Source: Hormiphora californensis | Taxonomy: Eukaryota > Ctenophora > Tentaculata > Cydippida > Pleurobrachiidae | Direction: 5' to 3' | DNA length: 64,000 nucleotides | NCBI GenBank assembly: GCA_020137815.1 | Contig: CM035354.1 | Coordinates: 4,792,796 to 4,856,795 of the forward strand | Shown here: positions 25,846 to 38,996 of the stretch, in pieces | Layout: every line of letters starts with the position of its first letter | How positions within the stretch are numbered: the stretch's first letter is position 1 | Made by a program: the position numbers and the translations under genes | Notes under the pieces: model-generated | Seen by the model: the letters and a program-made list of their open reading frames with translations, nothing else | The model's database searches: none | What the model was told of the DNA's origin: nothing

Positions 25846-27251
25846 ATGGAGGGTAAAGGTCCTACTAGTTTGGATCAGGGTAAAGGGCAACCCAGTGTGC
25901 AGGGTAAAGGTCCTCCCAGAAAGCGACGAAAGAAGGTTGATAAGACCGGATACAAAGTTGGAAACTTTACAAAAGAAGAAAATGAGACTTTTGAAAAGAA
26001 TCTCCAGGTAAGTAACCCCCCCCCCCCCCCTCCGGGACACCCCTACCGGCTACCCCAATCATCCTTCATCACATTAGAATTGAGATGTTCCATTCAGGAA
26101 TACTTGGTCCAAAGTCGCCTCACTCTGTCGGAAATAAAAGAGTCCGGAAGGTCGGTTAAATGCGACTTCTACGATTATTGCTGCAAAGGATTAAACAGGG
26201 ACAGACACACAATTTACAACAAGGTAAAGTCATTTGTACTGGAGATATATCATAGATATGTGTTGAATCCGGGACGATGATTTTAGCAAACTATTTTCCT
26301 AGTCGACACGCTTTACCACTTTCACACGATATAATTCACCTTCTAGACCGGGGATGTGGTAGTTTATTCTAACCATGGTGTTGCCTGATTAATAAGCCAG
26401 CGACCTATTTTCAGTGTTACGCGAGGTTGTTCAATCTTGGAAAGCGGTCAGGGAGATTTTCTGAGAAAGAACTTGATAAAATTGACGAGCTCCTCAAGAA
26501 CTTTCAGGGCCATTCACGGTTTCGAAAGATTGGTATGTTTGCATATAGTATTAACTAGACACACTTACTTCAAACGGGTTGAACTTTTATACGGAATTCT
26601 TAGTGTCTCCTTGGTTACGTCTATTCTAAAATATCCTCCACTTTTCAGGGGAGATACTTGGTAGATACGGAACACAGATTGCAGTGCGATATAACAAGAT
26701 CGGTCTACGTCACAACATACCACGAGCTATTAGACGCTGGACTGAAGAAGAGGAAGTTATTTTAAATGAAGGGACTGGAAAAGTTTGGTCGTGATTGGGT
26801 CAAAATCAGTGAGTTGTAGGCTTTTTTAATGAGTTTAAACATTATAATCTGTGTTGGGGGAATGTAATACTATTCATCATCTACTACTTGGTTTTATATA
26901 GGTACACTATTCGATGATCGTGCACCGTTCGTCTGCCAACGTCCATTTCTACTGGATAGAGAACCGGTCTGCCAAGAAGTGTGTACTCTCTGTGAGCGAT
27001 GATGTCAGCTTAGATTGAGGTATTGAACAGGACAGCCTGTGAACTATAGTGAAGACATTAACTGGAGTGTGGTTGTGGAACAGTGGCCATCAGAGAGGCA
27101 CACACTGATAACACCCAAGAATCTAAGGTTCCGTTTTGAAAAACTCTGCCAAGGAGAAGGTTCCGTTGGGGCAGCAAAAGGATTTTCATTGCACAATAGA
27201 CATTTTGATGGAGGAATTTGTGAAACCGTATCGAGAGAAAGAGAAAAGTGA
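25846..27251 (+). pseudogene. Myb/SANT-repeat protein, TTF1/Reb1-like, copy 3 (degrading)
   Basis: The third tandem copy. Exons 25846-26007, 26098-26223 and 26415-26532 are intact and keep the same phases, encoding GNFTKEENETFEKN, EYLVQSRLTLSEI and SGRFSEKELDKIDELL. The fourth exon (26649-26808) starts well (EILGRYGTQIAVRYN, RRWTEEEEVILNE) but has one extra base near 26770 before FGRDWVKIS. The fifth region (about 26901-27251) shows relics in different frames: NRSAKKC near 26965, then YSEDINWSVVVEQWPSERH at 27042. In-frame stops lie between them. The exon plan shows common descent with copies 1 and 2. It is probably a pseudogene, unless the indels are sequence errors. Confidence 0.7.
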
Positions 27252-27461
27252 TCTTTGTGAGCATGGTACTGATGTGGTTGGTGCAGTATAGGTTATTGCT
27301 AACAGACAGTTGATTGGGTAACATGTTTGACGATTAAATGTTTGAATTATTCTTGATTTTGTATCTAACTAAAACACTATCACTCTTCGAGTCCTATATT
27401 TTTCAAGTTTTTAGTACCCGCATTATATAAGTTTTCTCCCTAATTCTAGCTGGTCTCAAAT

Positions 27462-29972
27462 ATGGGTGTGGGTTTGGCAGAGGAGAAGTTTACTGCGATT
27501 AGGAAGCGATTGGATCAGCTAGGGTACAGACAAACCCTCGATATCTCATCTGTTCCTCTGGTTGAGAAGCTCTTTGCAGATCTAATCCACACGACAGAGA
27601 GCCTGAAAGCAACGAAGCAACAGTCTGCAACACTACGGGAGGAGAGTCAGGCTATAATTCAACAGGGTGATCCTTATAAAGCTGAAAATACACGGCTACT
27701 ACGGGAAAATAATGATCTTCACATCCAGATTATTAAGGTATAATGAAGTGTTTTACTATACCTCTCTTGAACGCCCTAAATTGTCGCCAATCTTCTAAAT
27801 CTGACATCTATAAATTCCATTCCCTCTCTTATATAGATCAAGGAGGAAACGGATGCCAAGGTAAAAGAGCTAAAGAACGCTCTACGGAAGAGTGAACATG
27901 AGTGTGCCGATCTTCAGTTCCTCAATTCCCAATACGCTCACAAGCTCAAGGCACTCCAAAAACAGGACCAGGCTAAATCTGATCGGATCCAGCAGTTACA
28001 TGTAAGATTATAATGTTTCGATATCAAACATCGCGTTCTTATTCAATTATTACATTTCAAGACAACATAAAATAGCGTCCATCACCCCATAGAGAATGCT
28101 TTCTTTCTATAACTCTAAATTTCAATTATATCTACCATTGCAGGAACGCAACATGAACGCTGTTGTAGAAACACCTGGTGGAAGGAGACGGCACATAGCA
28201 CCTAGAAGACCCGTCCTGGAGCTGAATGCCTCCATCCCCAGTTCCCCTGCCGCCACTGAGACAGAATCCCCTGCCAAAACAGTGGGAGACCCGTACATGG
28301 CTGACTTGTTGAGGGTTGCAGATAACCAGATTGCCGAGCTGAACAGGCAGATCAAGAGCTTGGAGGATGCTAACAGTGCCGCACAGAGGAAGTGTGAAAA
28401 TCTAGGAAAACAGGTATAACTTGAAACCCAGTGAGATATGTTTCTAACTCTGGCTGTAGATCTGGCTTCCACAAGTACTGTTAATCTATGTTCCGCTCAT
28501 TCCGCTCTCCATTTCAGGTGACTCTGAGAGATAAGGAGATAGACAGGTTGCAGCACTTGTTGGAGGGAGGTAGACCCACCAAAGCCATGTTGAACGATGG
28601 CATGGCAGAAAGTACTGATCGGGTCATTTCACATCTCAATATTCAGGTTCGTTAATCGTTATGTCCTAAATATTGCCTAAATAGTTTTTTTAAGCCCGTG
28701 GTATAATCTAACAAGGTGCCACCTTCAGTCTTCAGAGTTTCATCCTCCTTCAACAACTCTATAAAACTAACACCACTGACCACCTCCACAGGTTGAGTAC
28801 CTGCAACAGACGAACAGGGAATTGGACGCCAAACTGCGGGCTTCCCTTGGTAAACAAAGGGAAGAAATGGAAAGCAGCAAGGTAAGAAAAATCCTCAAAA
28901 CACTCGATAAAACAAAAACCATAAAAACCTCAAGGCATGTACCACATCAATTGTTCACAGGGACTGCAATCGAGACTAACAGAGTTGAAACAGAAGCACG
29001 ACCTGATTTCGGAAGAGCTTGAAAAGATGAAGATGGAGAAATCAGCACGACTTGGGACTTATGAAACTGAACTAGACATGATATTTGATAAGGTAAAACA
29101 TCCACACGATGGTGCCCAGATGGTGTTACATCTCGTATCTTGTAGAGTACACGATTCATGATGGTTGTATGCTGTTGTGTAGACTCTAGTATATTGACTT
29201 TTTAGAAGACATAGGGTCCCTTAATTTAGGCTCCTTCTCACACAGTCTCACACTTCTGTTTCACAGATGAAGAACAAAGAGAATGAAGCGAGGGAAGAGA
29301 AGGCAACCCAGATGGCGCTGAATGAGAAATTGGAACAAGCCAAATCTGAGAAGAAGGAACTTATCAAATTACTCAGCGAATCACAGGTTTGTTGTGCTCA
29401 TAGCTGGGACTGTAAACAGTTAGCCGTTCAGATTGAATGAGTTATCGTCCCAATTCAGCCCCGTAACTCTATTTTGTTGAGTCACTTGACCAAAGGGATC
29501 ACTCCCTCCACGAGTCTCTTGAATCTCTTGAAACTGTGTTCATGCTGTTTGAACACTTCAAACATGTGTCCTCTAGGTGGAAGCGGAGAAGTTTGAGCTG
29601 GTGGTGCGTCGTTTGGAGGAAGATAAGAAAGAAGCAGGACGTCAAATTAGGGATATGGCTGAGGAGAACAAACAATTGAGGAGAAATGTCAACAGGTGTG
29701 TGTGTGTCTGTCTGTGTGAGTGTGTGTGTCTGTGTGTGTGTGTGTGTGTGTCTGTGTATAACTGTGTAGTTCTCTATTTGAATCACACACTGACTCAGCA
29801 TCTCTATGGTTTATACAATGTCGGTGACAGAAAGAGTTCGTCTGTGTATGATACTTGTCTGCACGATACACACTACTATTATAACTCCGTTTGTCCGTCT
29901 GAATGTAATGAAGGAATGACTGACACGCTTAGCAAGCAACATGAACATGTCCACACCTTTACAGTTCTCTCC

Positions 29973-30062
<90 letters not shown>

Positions 30063-33000
30063 CTCACTGTGTCTCACTGTGTCTCCCTCTATCTCTATCT
30101 CTCTCTTTCTACCTCCCTTTCTCTCCCTCTATCTCTCACTCTTTCCCCTCTGTCTCTCGCTCTCTCATCTCTCACTCTCTATCTATCGCTATCTCTCTCC
30201 CTCTATCTCCCTCTATCTCAGTTTGGAGCATATAACTGACCTGAAGACGGCTAGTTTGGAACAGCAAAAGAGTAGGGCTGAGGTGAACCTACAGGATAGA
30301 ATAGATCAACTGAGAGAAGAAAATGATAGCAACAAAGATAGAATCACCATCCTGCTGAAGGTAAATTGTTCGTGTTTTGATCCCCTCAATCGCAAACTTG
30401 TTGCTTGACTTGGTAATGAAATTACCCCTCATCGCGAGCTCCCGGAGCTCCAGGTGGGAGGGGTGACTTCGTAACGAATTGCTTGACTTGCTCAGACTAA
30501 CAACAACGTTTCTACAGGAGGTGGAGGAGGGTCACAAGGATGTGAACCTGAAAGGAGAGGAGTTGTTATACTACAAACAAGAGTGTGCCAACCTCCAATC
30601 ATTGATATCCAAATTTGCAATCCCAGCCCGCGATCACGAACCGGTTAGTTTGTACAAAACACACTTCGCAGTATTTTGGTTTTAGATCAATTGATGACCG
30701 TGCGGGACCGTGCGGGACCGTGCAGAAGTTGATGGTTAAATCTAACGTGCATTTTTCCTAATCATACCCCCACTTTTTCTTCACACCTAACCTTTTTTTC
30801 TTTTTTAATCTCTTCATCGTTCCTATATCACACCTCTGTTTGCAGTTTGCCTACTTTCTAAGTTAACTACTCAATTTCACTGTCACTGTGTTTCAGTTGT
30901 CCCAGCTGGAGAAGGTGGCCGGTGAGAGGGATAAAGCCCTCCGTCAGATAACAGAGCTAAAGGAGGAAATGATAACTTTGAGGTCCAATATCCGAATGTT
31001 AACCTCGGAAAGGGATAACATTGATGCACTCTATCTGCAGGTACCGTGTTGTTGGTTACCATTGGTTACCATGTTGTTGTTATCTGTTACTTCTTTGGTT
31101 ACCAATGATTACCACTTTTCTCAGGTTACTGATGAGGTGAAGAGGTTACGGAGTGAGAAATCGGAGCAGCTGATTAGTGAATCAAATGATGTTCTAAGAC
31201 ATGAGAGGGACACTGCCATCACCAAGTTAAAGCAGGTGAGCAAGTTAAGTAGTTGATGGTGATATTACAATCATGTTTACCTACTACCGTAATACCCCTA
31301 ATATCTTGGTTTAGTTACCTAGTTAGCTGGTAATATAATATAGGTGTTAACCACTCAAATAATTTATTACCGCCAATTACCCCTTCATCTCCAGGCTCTG
31401 GCAGACAAGGAGCGGCTCTCGGAACAGCTAACCCTGGAGAAGCAGACGAGGAGGTTGGAATTCGAGCAGCTTGAGGATAAGTCCCGGGATCAAGATAGGA
31501 GGGTACACTCCCTTACAGCGGAGCGAGACCTACTAGTCAACAAGGTACATGTGTTATTGTAGGATTTTATTATGGCTATAAGTTGTACCTGAAAACTTAT
31601 AACACGAGACCGAAGGTCGAGTGTTATAAGTGCAACAATAATGATCCGAGACCACAGGTCGAGGCAGATTCTTGTACTTTAGTGCACGAGCCTGCGAGTG
31701 CCACTAAGTGTAACTACCTCACGAGCCTGCGAGTGATGTAGTTTTACTTTTTGACCGAGCCTGCGAGGTCTAAAAGTGTAAGAATCTGGGACATTATTGT
31801 TGACGTCAGGTACAACGAAAATAGGCATAATAAAATTGCATTGTAAAATTTTTAAAACAAGAGTGAGAGACACTTTAGGGCGTAACAATAGAGCGAATTC
31901 ATGATATGGTAGCAGGCAGAGATATCAGTATAAGATAAGATAACGCCTGAGATAGGTAAAGAGAGTGAGAGATTAGTGAGAGTGAGAGAGATAAAGAATG
32001 TGTGGGACGTGGGTCCGGGAGTTCGTAACTGTTATCTTGATCTCGGTGCTGCAACGGCTTGACAGTGTGAGAGAAGAAAGAGAGAGAGGGAGGGAGTTCG
32101 TAAATGCTTATCTTTCTAACGGTTTTTAAGTGTGACAGAAACAGTGGAGTAAGGAGTTCTAAGTGCAGGCAGTGTTATAAGTTTTCATGTATCACTGCTA
32201 GCAGTTATACATGAAAACTTATAACACTGCCAGCAGTTATACATGAAAACTTATAACACTGCGCAGTGTTATAAGTTGTACAAGCAGTACTACCTAAAGA
32301 ATTATATTATATCTCAAAATTTTACAATGTGAATTATCTTGATGTTGTTTACCAAGACCTCAGTCCTCAATCAAGTCCAGGGATTCATCCAATTGTTATT
32401 GTAGCTTAGAAGACGGGAAACATAGTGTTTTAGAAAGCTTATTACCTTTTGATTTCTTGTTACTAATTCCCCACCACACTAGGTGAACAACATGAAGGAA
32501 ACTGTTAGGAAACTGGAAGAACAAGTAGCCAACTCCAGCAACCAACTATTTACCGTCAAGGCTGGTAAGTTGATTTGATAAAAGCGGTTGCCATGATTAC
32601 CAGCAACGCTATACTATTTAATAGTATAAACTTTACCCTTGTGACTTGTCTTTACCACCCCTCACCCCTGCCCCAATAATTCCTGATCATGATGTCTGAT
32701 GATCACGCCAGGCCAATCCCACACGGAGTCCCAAGTGAGCCACCTGAAGACTGTGGCCAGTACCGCCCAGCGGAGTAGGGACGACCTGCACAACAAGTTA
32801 CAGGAGGTGTCCATGGAACTCGAACTAGCAAACCAACGGAACACATTCTTAGATAAACAGGTACACACACAGACTAACTCTATATTTGTCTGGATGTTTC
32901 TTCCTGAACGCTACACATTGCAGCCTCTCCGTCCCGGTTCGGAGAGGGCAGTCTTTTGTGAGACAAACAGATACACACCGACATAATTATAACTGTTCAT

Positions 33001-36000
33001 GTTAGAGAGACTTAGTTATAATAGCCGTGTGAATTTCACACTGTGAACCTGATCTCCCTTAGTTAAAGTAACAGTCTTCCCCATTTGCTATTTTGTTTGC
33101 TATCTCTACAGTATATGAAACCTATTAAATGTCCCATAAAAGATCTCTAAATGACAAGTGGAATTGTACATGCCACAAAGTCATTATTCCTTATATGGTC
33201 ATGCCAATGACAGACCGCGGGTTTTAGTGTAACCATGGTGATGACCGTGATGTCTTTTATGAAGTATTGACAACAAAGTCTGAAGATGGAATAATATGCC
33301 CTTTTCATGATCAGACCAGCCCCCGTAGATCATCAAAACAACAACCATCCCCCCCTCTCTGAAACATTTGACAATAACCCTCTCTCTCTTCCTTGACAGG
33401 TGAACGATCTTCAAGAATCGATGAGAGGGAAGAATACGGCTGGTATCAAGATGAAACAGACGCTAGTTGAGAAAGAGAAGGATAGAGATACACTCCTTAC
33501 ACAGGTAACATGGTTGTTGCTAATTAGATTGGCAATTAGAGATGTGCTAATTATTAGAACTCTCTAAATCACTAATTAAACCCCTAATATTCTAGTTGGA
33601 CGAGAAGACAGAGAAGTTGTACGAGATGAACCAAAAGTTCCTAAAGCAGCAAAATGAGCTGCAGGTCCTAACACTGGAGATAAGGAGTTTTGAAGATAAA
33701 TTCAGGGAACAGAAGATGCAGAGTGGACAGAAGGTATGGTTTTATCTGACTGTGTGGGTCATGTGTATTATGCGAGAGGGTTTTATCTGACTCACGGCCA
33801 ATACAGATTGGAGAGGGTTATAGACAGCCCCTGATAAAGTGTGACAGCACCCCGGCCCGTACACAATGTGTGAGGGAGGGGGTTGTACAGTGTGTGTATC
33901 TTGTATCACCACTAAAAATAGTACACGTCATGCTGCTATCATATTATGACATCATACCCCATTTCGCATCATTCATCGCCCACACACGTTTCTCATTGCG
34001 AGCACGGGACAGTTGCTATGGGAATACAGTGATGTCATTGCATTTCCTAAACATGAGATTAACAAATTATAGGGTTTCAAAATTCAAGCCCTAATAATAT
34101 AAGTTACCAAGATTATCAATTATCTCTCGTTCCATCAGGTGCAAGAAGCGGAAGGGTTAAGGAAGCAGATAACACAGATGGTGGATGAGGTATCGCAATT
34201 AGAGGCCGTCAGAGATAGGACCCTAAAACACAACAAACAACTGAATAATGATGTCAAAACAATGACTGGAGAAACTCAGGTACATAACTCTTTGTGGTAC
34301 TGATTTCTATTCGTTACCCCCTTACCCCCGGTTATGCTGGTTTTGTTGAAACCCGGGGCACGGAGAGAGAGGGTCGAGTAAGACTATGATACCTCTAAAT
34401 AACTAAACCCCTCCTCATCCTATTATGAAACCCGATAGCTAATTTAACAGTCGTTTGGACATTTTGCGCGCTCATGATAACTGCTAGCTGGGAGATTTAA
34501 CACCCTGCTCGCTGTTTAACAGTCCCGCTCTCTTTTTCACGCGTTTCTCTTCATTTGAATAACATGCGTGTAAAATTCTAAGTATTGAAAATGTGTGTAA
34601 ACACACAGTTCTGTCAACAAAAGAAAGGGGAAACATGTCTGCAACACGTTTCAATGTTATCTCTCTCATAAGGAGTGAAAAGAATCACATTCCATTCATT
34701 TCTCTCTCTCATTGTATCTTTTACTGTTCATTACCTCTGACAGTGTGTATTGCCCCTAATCTTTCTCTCTCTTTCTCAAACATGTTAGGAACAGTAGACA
34801 CTAAGTCTACACACATTTTCAGGGTATCTGTTGACTATTTACCAGCAGTTCTAGTGTGTTTCACCTTGTGTTGTGTCTCTTATTTGTGTGTAATTACTAT
34901 CGGGTTTCATAAAATATGAACGTTTGTTAGCCTATCGCGTTATAGGTTTAAATCACCTCCCCCTCACCCTCGGCTGGCGCCTCGGGATCGGAGTCGGGAT
35001 TTAAACCAGTTTAATCGCCCTGCCGGGCGATTAAACTCCAGTTGGCTGTCCCCAGCTCGCGCTGGGAACAGCCAACTTCATAACGCGCCAGTCTACAAAC
35101 GTTCATACTTCATATAGCGGCTAAATGAGGAGATACGGGGGCTGAAGAAGCAGTTGGAGTTGATGAGGAAGGATGTGAACGAGAAGGCAGCGGAACTCCA
35201 CAGTATCCACCATGTGGTGGGGTTGAAAGATGCTGATAATGTGGATATCCTCAATAGATATCAGGTATGGAGTAATTACTTATATAATTAGTAATAATTA
35301 GAGGAGTAATTACCAGTGTCCAGTAATTACTAGGTGAAGTCATTACTAGGTGAAGTAATTACCAAATGATTTACCAGTAATTACCAAGTACACGTGTATT
35401 GCCGTTTATCACAACACCAATCGGGGAAATACTAACTGGGTTAGTAGTAGTAGTAGTCTAACCCCTTCTTCCCCCTTCTGTACAGGAGATCAATGTTGAG
35501 TGTGACAGACTTGCCAGGGACTCCAAGATCAAGTGCAGAGAACTGCCGAGCTCTCCAGCGGGACCTGGCGGCTACACAAGATGTCCGTACTGCCCTGGAG
35601 CGGAGACTGAAAGAGCAGACTCTAGAGATCCAGAAGTTAGTGGAGCATAGTGAGGAGCTGCAGAGGGTAGTGACTGAGGGAGATCTACAAGTTGAGGAGC
35701 TGAGGGAGATGTGCAGGAGGGGTGATGAAGAGAGGGAGCAGATATTGTTAGATTTGGAGACAGTTAGACAGATAAATAGCAAGATTGAGGGACAGAGGGA
35801 GGCACATGCGAGACAGGCCGCTAATAGAGGGGTGGAGGTTGAACAGCTACAGAGGGTGATTGAGAACCTTTCTGCTGATTGTGAGAGTTTGAAGAGGCAG
35901 GTTGCTGCTGAAAAGGACTGTGCTAGGAACCTGGAGTATATCATCAAAACTAGTCGGCAACAGGTAACTGTTTCAGTATTAATCTCTCTATCTCCCTCTA

Positions 36001-37953
36001 TCTAACTGTCTTTGATCTACCGAACCATCACAGTGTGAGCCATACAAAACTGTCTAACCCTGTCTATACCACTGTCTTTTATATCCACTCTCTCACTTGT
36101 TTTTCAATGTGTAACTTTCTCTCTTCTGTCCTCTGGCCCTTTATTAATTATCTCCCTCTTCTAATCCCACTATTTCCACTAGGAGTTTGACAACCAGACA
36201 TCTGTTGAAGATCTACATGGCATGGTAAACCACCTGAAAGCTAAACTACAGCTCAAAGAGACAGAGTTGGCAGGGGCCCGGGAGCAGTATCAACTGATCT
36301 GTAATGAGCATGACAATCTGAAACAGGAAAACGCTACCCTTCTGAGGAATGTGACTGATGAACGATTTGAGAGGTAACACAGTGAGACAATGAATGGAGA
36401 GGTAGTGAGACAATGGATGGAGAGGTAGACAAAGAGATGGGAGACAGACAGCGAATAGAGATGAGATACAGGCAGATGATAAAGTACTGAAATTACAGTA
36501 CGGTCGAACAAACTGACGGACAGAGTAATGGACATGCAACACACACGTCCTCCACTCAGAGACTTGTACACACACATGCACTACATGCGGCGTTCGTAAT
36601 TATTGTGTCTACTCTGTAAGTGGCCGGTCGCATTTTGTTGTGGTGTGTGCTGGAGCGCGCGGGGTCTTACAACCAGACCCCATGGGCTGCGCGCGAAGGG
36701 AGTGCGCGCATAACATCAACGGTTAGCTTATTTACCGCGCCACACACATCAACACGCTGGGATGAGTCACGTGACATACACACTGGGTAAACAAGCATGT
36801 TTTTCTGACATCTGAACGAAAGATAAACATCTCTTTTTTCAGGGAGAAAGCAAAGAACGAATCCAATATTCTGAAACACAAACTGGCTGCTGCATCTCCC
36901 AAACCTTCTTCCTCTCAGCAGACTACATCCAACAAGCCCCCTCCATTGTTTGAGAGACCTGTTAGCTACGAACCCACCCTATCACCCAGTGTAGTTAGAA
37001 AGAGGACTGCAAGGAGAGTTCATGTGTCATCAGCTGATGAAACGGATGACTCTATCATGAGAGAAATTAGTAAGTCTAATATGCCTAAATGGTGTCGTAG
37101 ATTTGTTTTGTTCAAACCCATATGGTCGAACAAGACAATGTTAGATAATTGATCAGGATATTTAATTGATGTTGTGGTATTTCTCCCCTGTGATTACCTA
37201 CCCCCCCCCCCTCCTAGATCGATCAATGAAGAGTAAGATCACCACTACTCCTGCTGCTGCTGCTGCCCCCTCTACTAACGTCAGCTCCATCATGACATCT
37301 CTAACAGAAACCAGCTTCGAGGATCAGACCCTAGATAGTGAGAGACCTGTGGAGCATAGTATTGATAGTCTACCTCCCTCCGGTCCTGCCCGGCCCTCTC
37401 CAGGTCGAGGTGGGTAAAGACAGAACAGCTTTCATACTGTCGAGAAAGAGATAGACAAGCTATATTATTTGAATTGGCTCCCATTTTTCTCCCCCTTCAC
37501 TAAAACTTAGTTTGCTTATCTCACCCCCTGTTCTCTCTCTCTGACAGTGTCTTATAAACCCCTCCTCTTTCCAGTGCCTGTTAGGGAAAAGAAGGATAGT
37601 GTGGTTGAATCTGAGCTCTCTAGACATAGCTCAGTTGTTGTTGATGATGGTATGAGTGAAGCGGTAAGTGCAACCACCTCCCCCTTTGTGTTGTGGTACT
37701 GGCGAGGTTCTGAACTAGACAAACCACTTTGTAGCTGGTGTCAGTACCTTTATCACTCTGCCCAGTTCATCCATTACCATGGTCGGTATCTACTATGTTT
37801 AACTACCGATAGCCCCTTCCCACCAAACTCCCCAACACCCCCTCCCCAACACCCTACTATTTGCAGACTTTTGATGGGGACGAGGATGATAGTGTATACC
37901 AAGCAATTAAATCCTCCCAGAGATCTGGCGGCAGTACCACAGGAAAACAGTAA
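27462..37953 (+). CDS. CEP135: Centrosomal protein of 135 kDa (CEP135/Bld10)
   Basis: A centriolar cartwheel/basal-body protein needed for centriole assembly. The diagnostic N-terminus is clear: IRKRLDQLGYRQTLDISSVP, LVEKLFADLIHTTESL, ENTRLLRENNDLHIQ, then SQYAHKLKAL and VVETPGGRRRHIAPRRP. The last of these corresponds to the conserved TPGGKKR block of the family. Twenty-five exons run 27462-27737, 27837-28001, 28144-28413, 28518-28646, 28792-28881, 28961-29092 and on to 37548-37663 and 37867-37953. All are flanked by GT-AG sites and compatible phases. The product is about 1,340 residues, longer than the human 1,140. It is coiled coil nearly throughout, with a Ser/Pro-rich C-terminus. Exon 35486-35963 is 478 bases, one more than fits; the frame moves by +1 near 35530. 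Introns carry hairpin, cloverleaf and (CT)n insertions. AATAAA lies at about 38112. Confidence 0.92.
29970..30062. repeat. (CT)n microsatellite
   Basis: CT run with a few CTAT units in a CEP135 intron. A GT-rich stretch (29697-29757) lies at the 5' end of the same intron. Confidence 0.95.
30410..30478. mobile_element. Miniature hairpin element, copy 3 (69 bp)
   Basis: The ends TTGGTAATGAAATTACCCC and GGGGTGACTTCGTAACGAA are inverted. Perfect 9-bp direct repeats TTGCTTGAC flank it (30401-30409 and 30479-30487). It is inserted in a CEP135 intron 39 bases upstream of the next exon. Confidence 0.85.
31564..31836. mobile_element. Multi-arm (cloverleaf-like) fold-back element 1
   Basis: The outer stem ATTTTATTATG plus GTTGTACCTGA pairs with TCAGGTACAAC plus CATAATAAAAT. 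Inside it are a hairpin at 31595-31631 (ACTTATAACAC and its inverse) and a second long stem (CAACAATAATG and CAGATTCTTGTAC, pairing with the end near 31777-31802). That stem encloses three more hairpins at about 31676-31711, 31712-31743 and 31745-31777. Their tips share the core CGAGCCTGCGAG. Related CGAGACC-GGTCGAG tips occur at 31613 and 31647. It is located in a CEP135 intron. Confidence 0.8.
32169..32280. repeat. Inverted and direct copies of a 29-bp unit
   Basis: CAGTTATACATGAAAACTT plus ATAACACTGC occurs twice directly (about 32202 and 32233) and once inverted on the left (32169-32195), with a partial inverted copy at 32262-32280. The TTATAACAC core is also in the first arm of the cloverleaf element at 31564. 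Confidence 0.8.
34915..35107. mobile_element. Three-arm (cloverleaf) fold-back element 2
   Basis: The outer stem TATGAACGTTTGT (34915-34927) pairs with ACAAACGTTCATA (35095-35107), and CGCGTTAT pairs with ATAACGCG. Three hairpins lie inside: GGTTTAAATC to GATTTAAACC (about 34945-35007), AGTTTAATCGCCCTGCCGGG to its inverse end (35008-35037), and AGTTGGCTGTCCCCAGC to its inverse (35040-35077). The element ends ten bases before the CEP135 exon that starts at 35118, so it replaces most of that exon's branch/polypyrimidine region. Confidence 0.85.
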
Positions 37954-38502
37954 CAATTTCCAGGTCTAATTATTCAGTGAAACATAATCGATACCGGTTT
38001 GTTGCACATCATATTATGCTCTATGACATATAGGCTGGTCCTAGACGTTTTGACACACCAGCTATTTGCATGCTGACTTTACGAGTACTACAATAACACT
38101 ATTATTTTGTAAATAAATGTATTTTTATTCAATGTAAAGTATATTGACAGACAGTTCTCCAGTATTTATATGACACACACTTTATTACATGTCTCGGGTT
38201 TAATTTTCTCCAATTGAGATACTTAATTCTCCCCTCAGCCCTAGGTTACCGCACCTTGTACTTGTAGGCAGTCTCTACCTGGTAGATATAACCATACAGC
38301 CTGCAAACCACCCCATTAACATTCTTCATAAATCATCATCTCACTTTTCATGTGGGCCTGTTGAGTTCAGACACTCTGAGACTGAGTTAGGCACTGGAAG
38401 GTTGTAAAGTGTGCTTCTCTTCTGAATGATTTAGCTGAACAATAATTTAGTTGATCCTCGACCACCCCTTCTCATATAATGGGTGGTAATCCTCCCCCAC
38501 TC

Positions 38503-38996
38503 TCATATGGGTGGTAGTCTGTACTGTTTATTAAACACCGTCTTCTGTTTAGTCTGAATCAGGTTGATCATCTTGCTCTTTAGTTTGCTGTGCTCCTTCA
38601 AAGGGGCCAGTTTCTCTGTCCCTACAGCCCTCTCATGGGTAATGGGTACAGGTCGGTGTCGTGGTGCTGTCACCTCCTGTAGCTGCTCCCTCCTCCTGTG
38701 GTACCGGGCTGTTCTCAGTACCAGTTGGGTCATACTCCGCTCGTGTCCTCGCCGCTGCTCCTCTTTCAGGTTCTCTAGCACCTAGCGAAATGTTCAATAT
38801 TAATACCAGGTTACAGGGGTATTGTTCATTGTCGTCTATGGCCCTCGTCTAGAATCTAGATATACTGGTCTACAACTCTAAAGTTCTATATCAACTGAGT
38901 ACTGACCTGCAGTTTTTGATCCAGAACATTTTCCAGTCGTTTATTGAGTTGCCGAGTGGTGAATTCCAGTTGTTCAGACTCCTTTGATAAGCGCAT
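38503..38996 (-). CDS. Small basic coiled-coil protein, function unknown
   Basis: Not recognised. Two exons (38907-38996 and 38503-38781) join in frame over a normal GT-AG intron and encode 122 residues. The first half is heptad-like (ESEQLEFTTRQLNKRLENVL, then QVLENLKEEQRRGHERSM). The second half is strongly basic (ARYHRRREQLQEV, KLKSKMINLIQTKQKTV) and ends YRLPPI. There is no signal peptide or membrane segment. It is convergent with CEP135, whose stop is 550 bases away. It faces away from aminoacylase-1 across 870 bases that may hold a shared promoter. An additional upstream exon is possible because the ATG at 38996 lies close to an AG. Confidence 0.6.
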
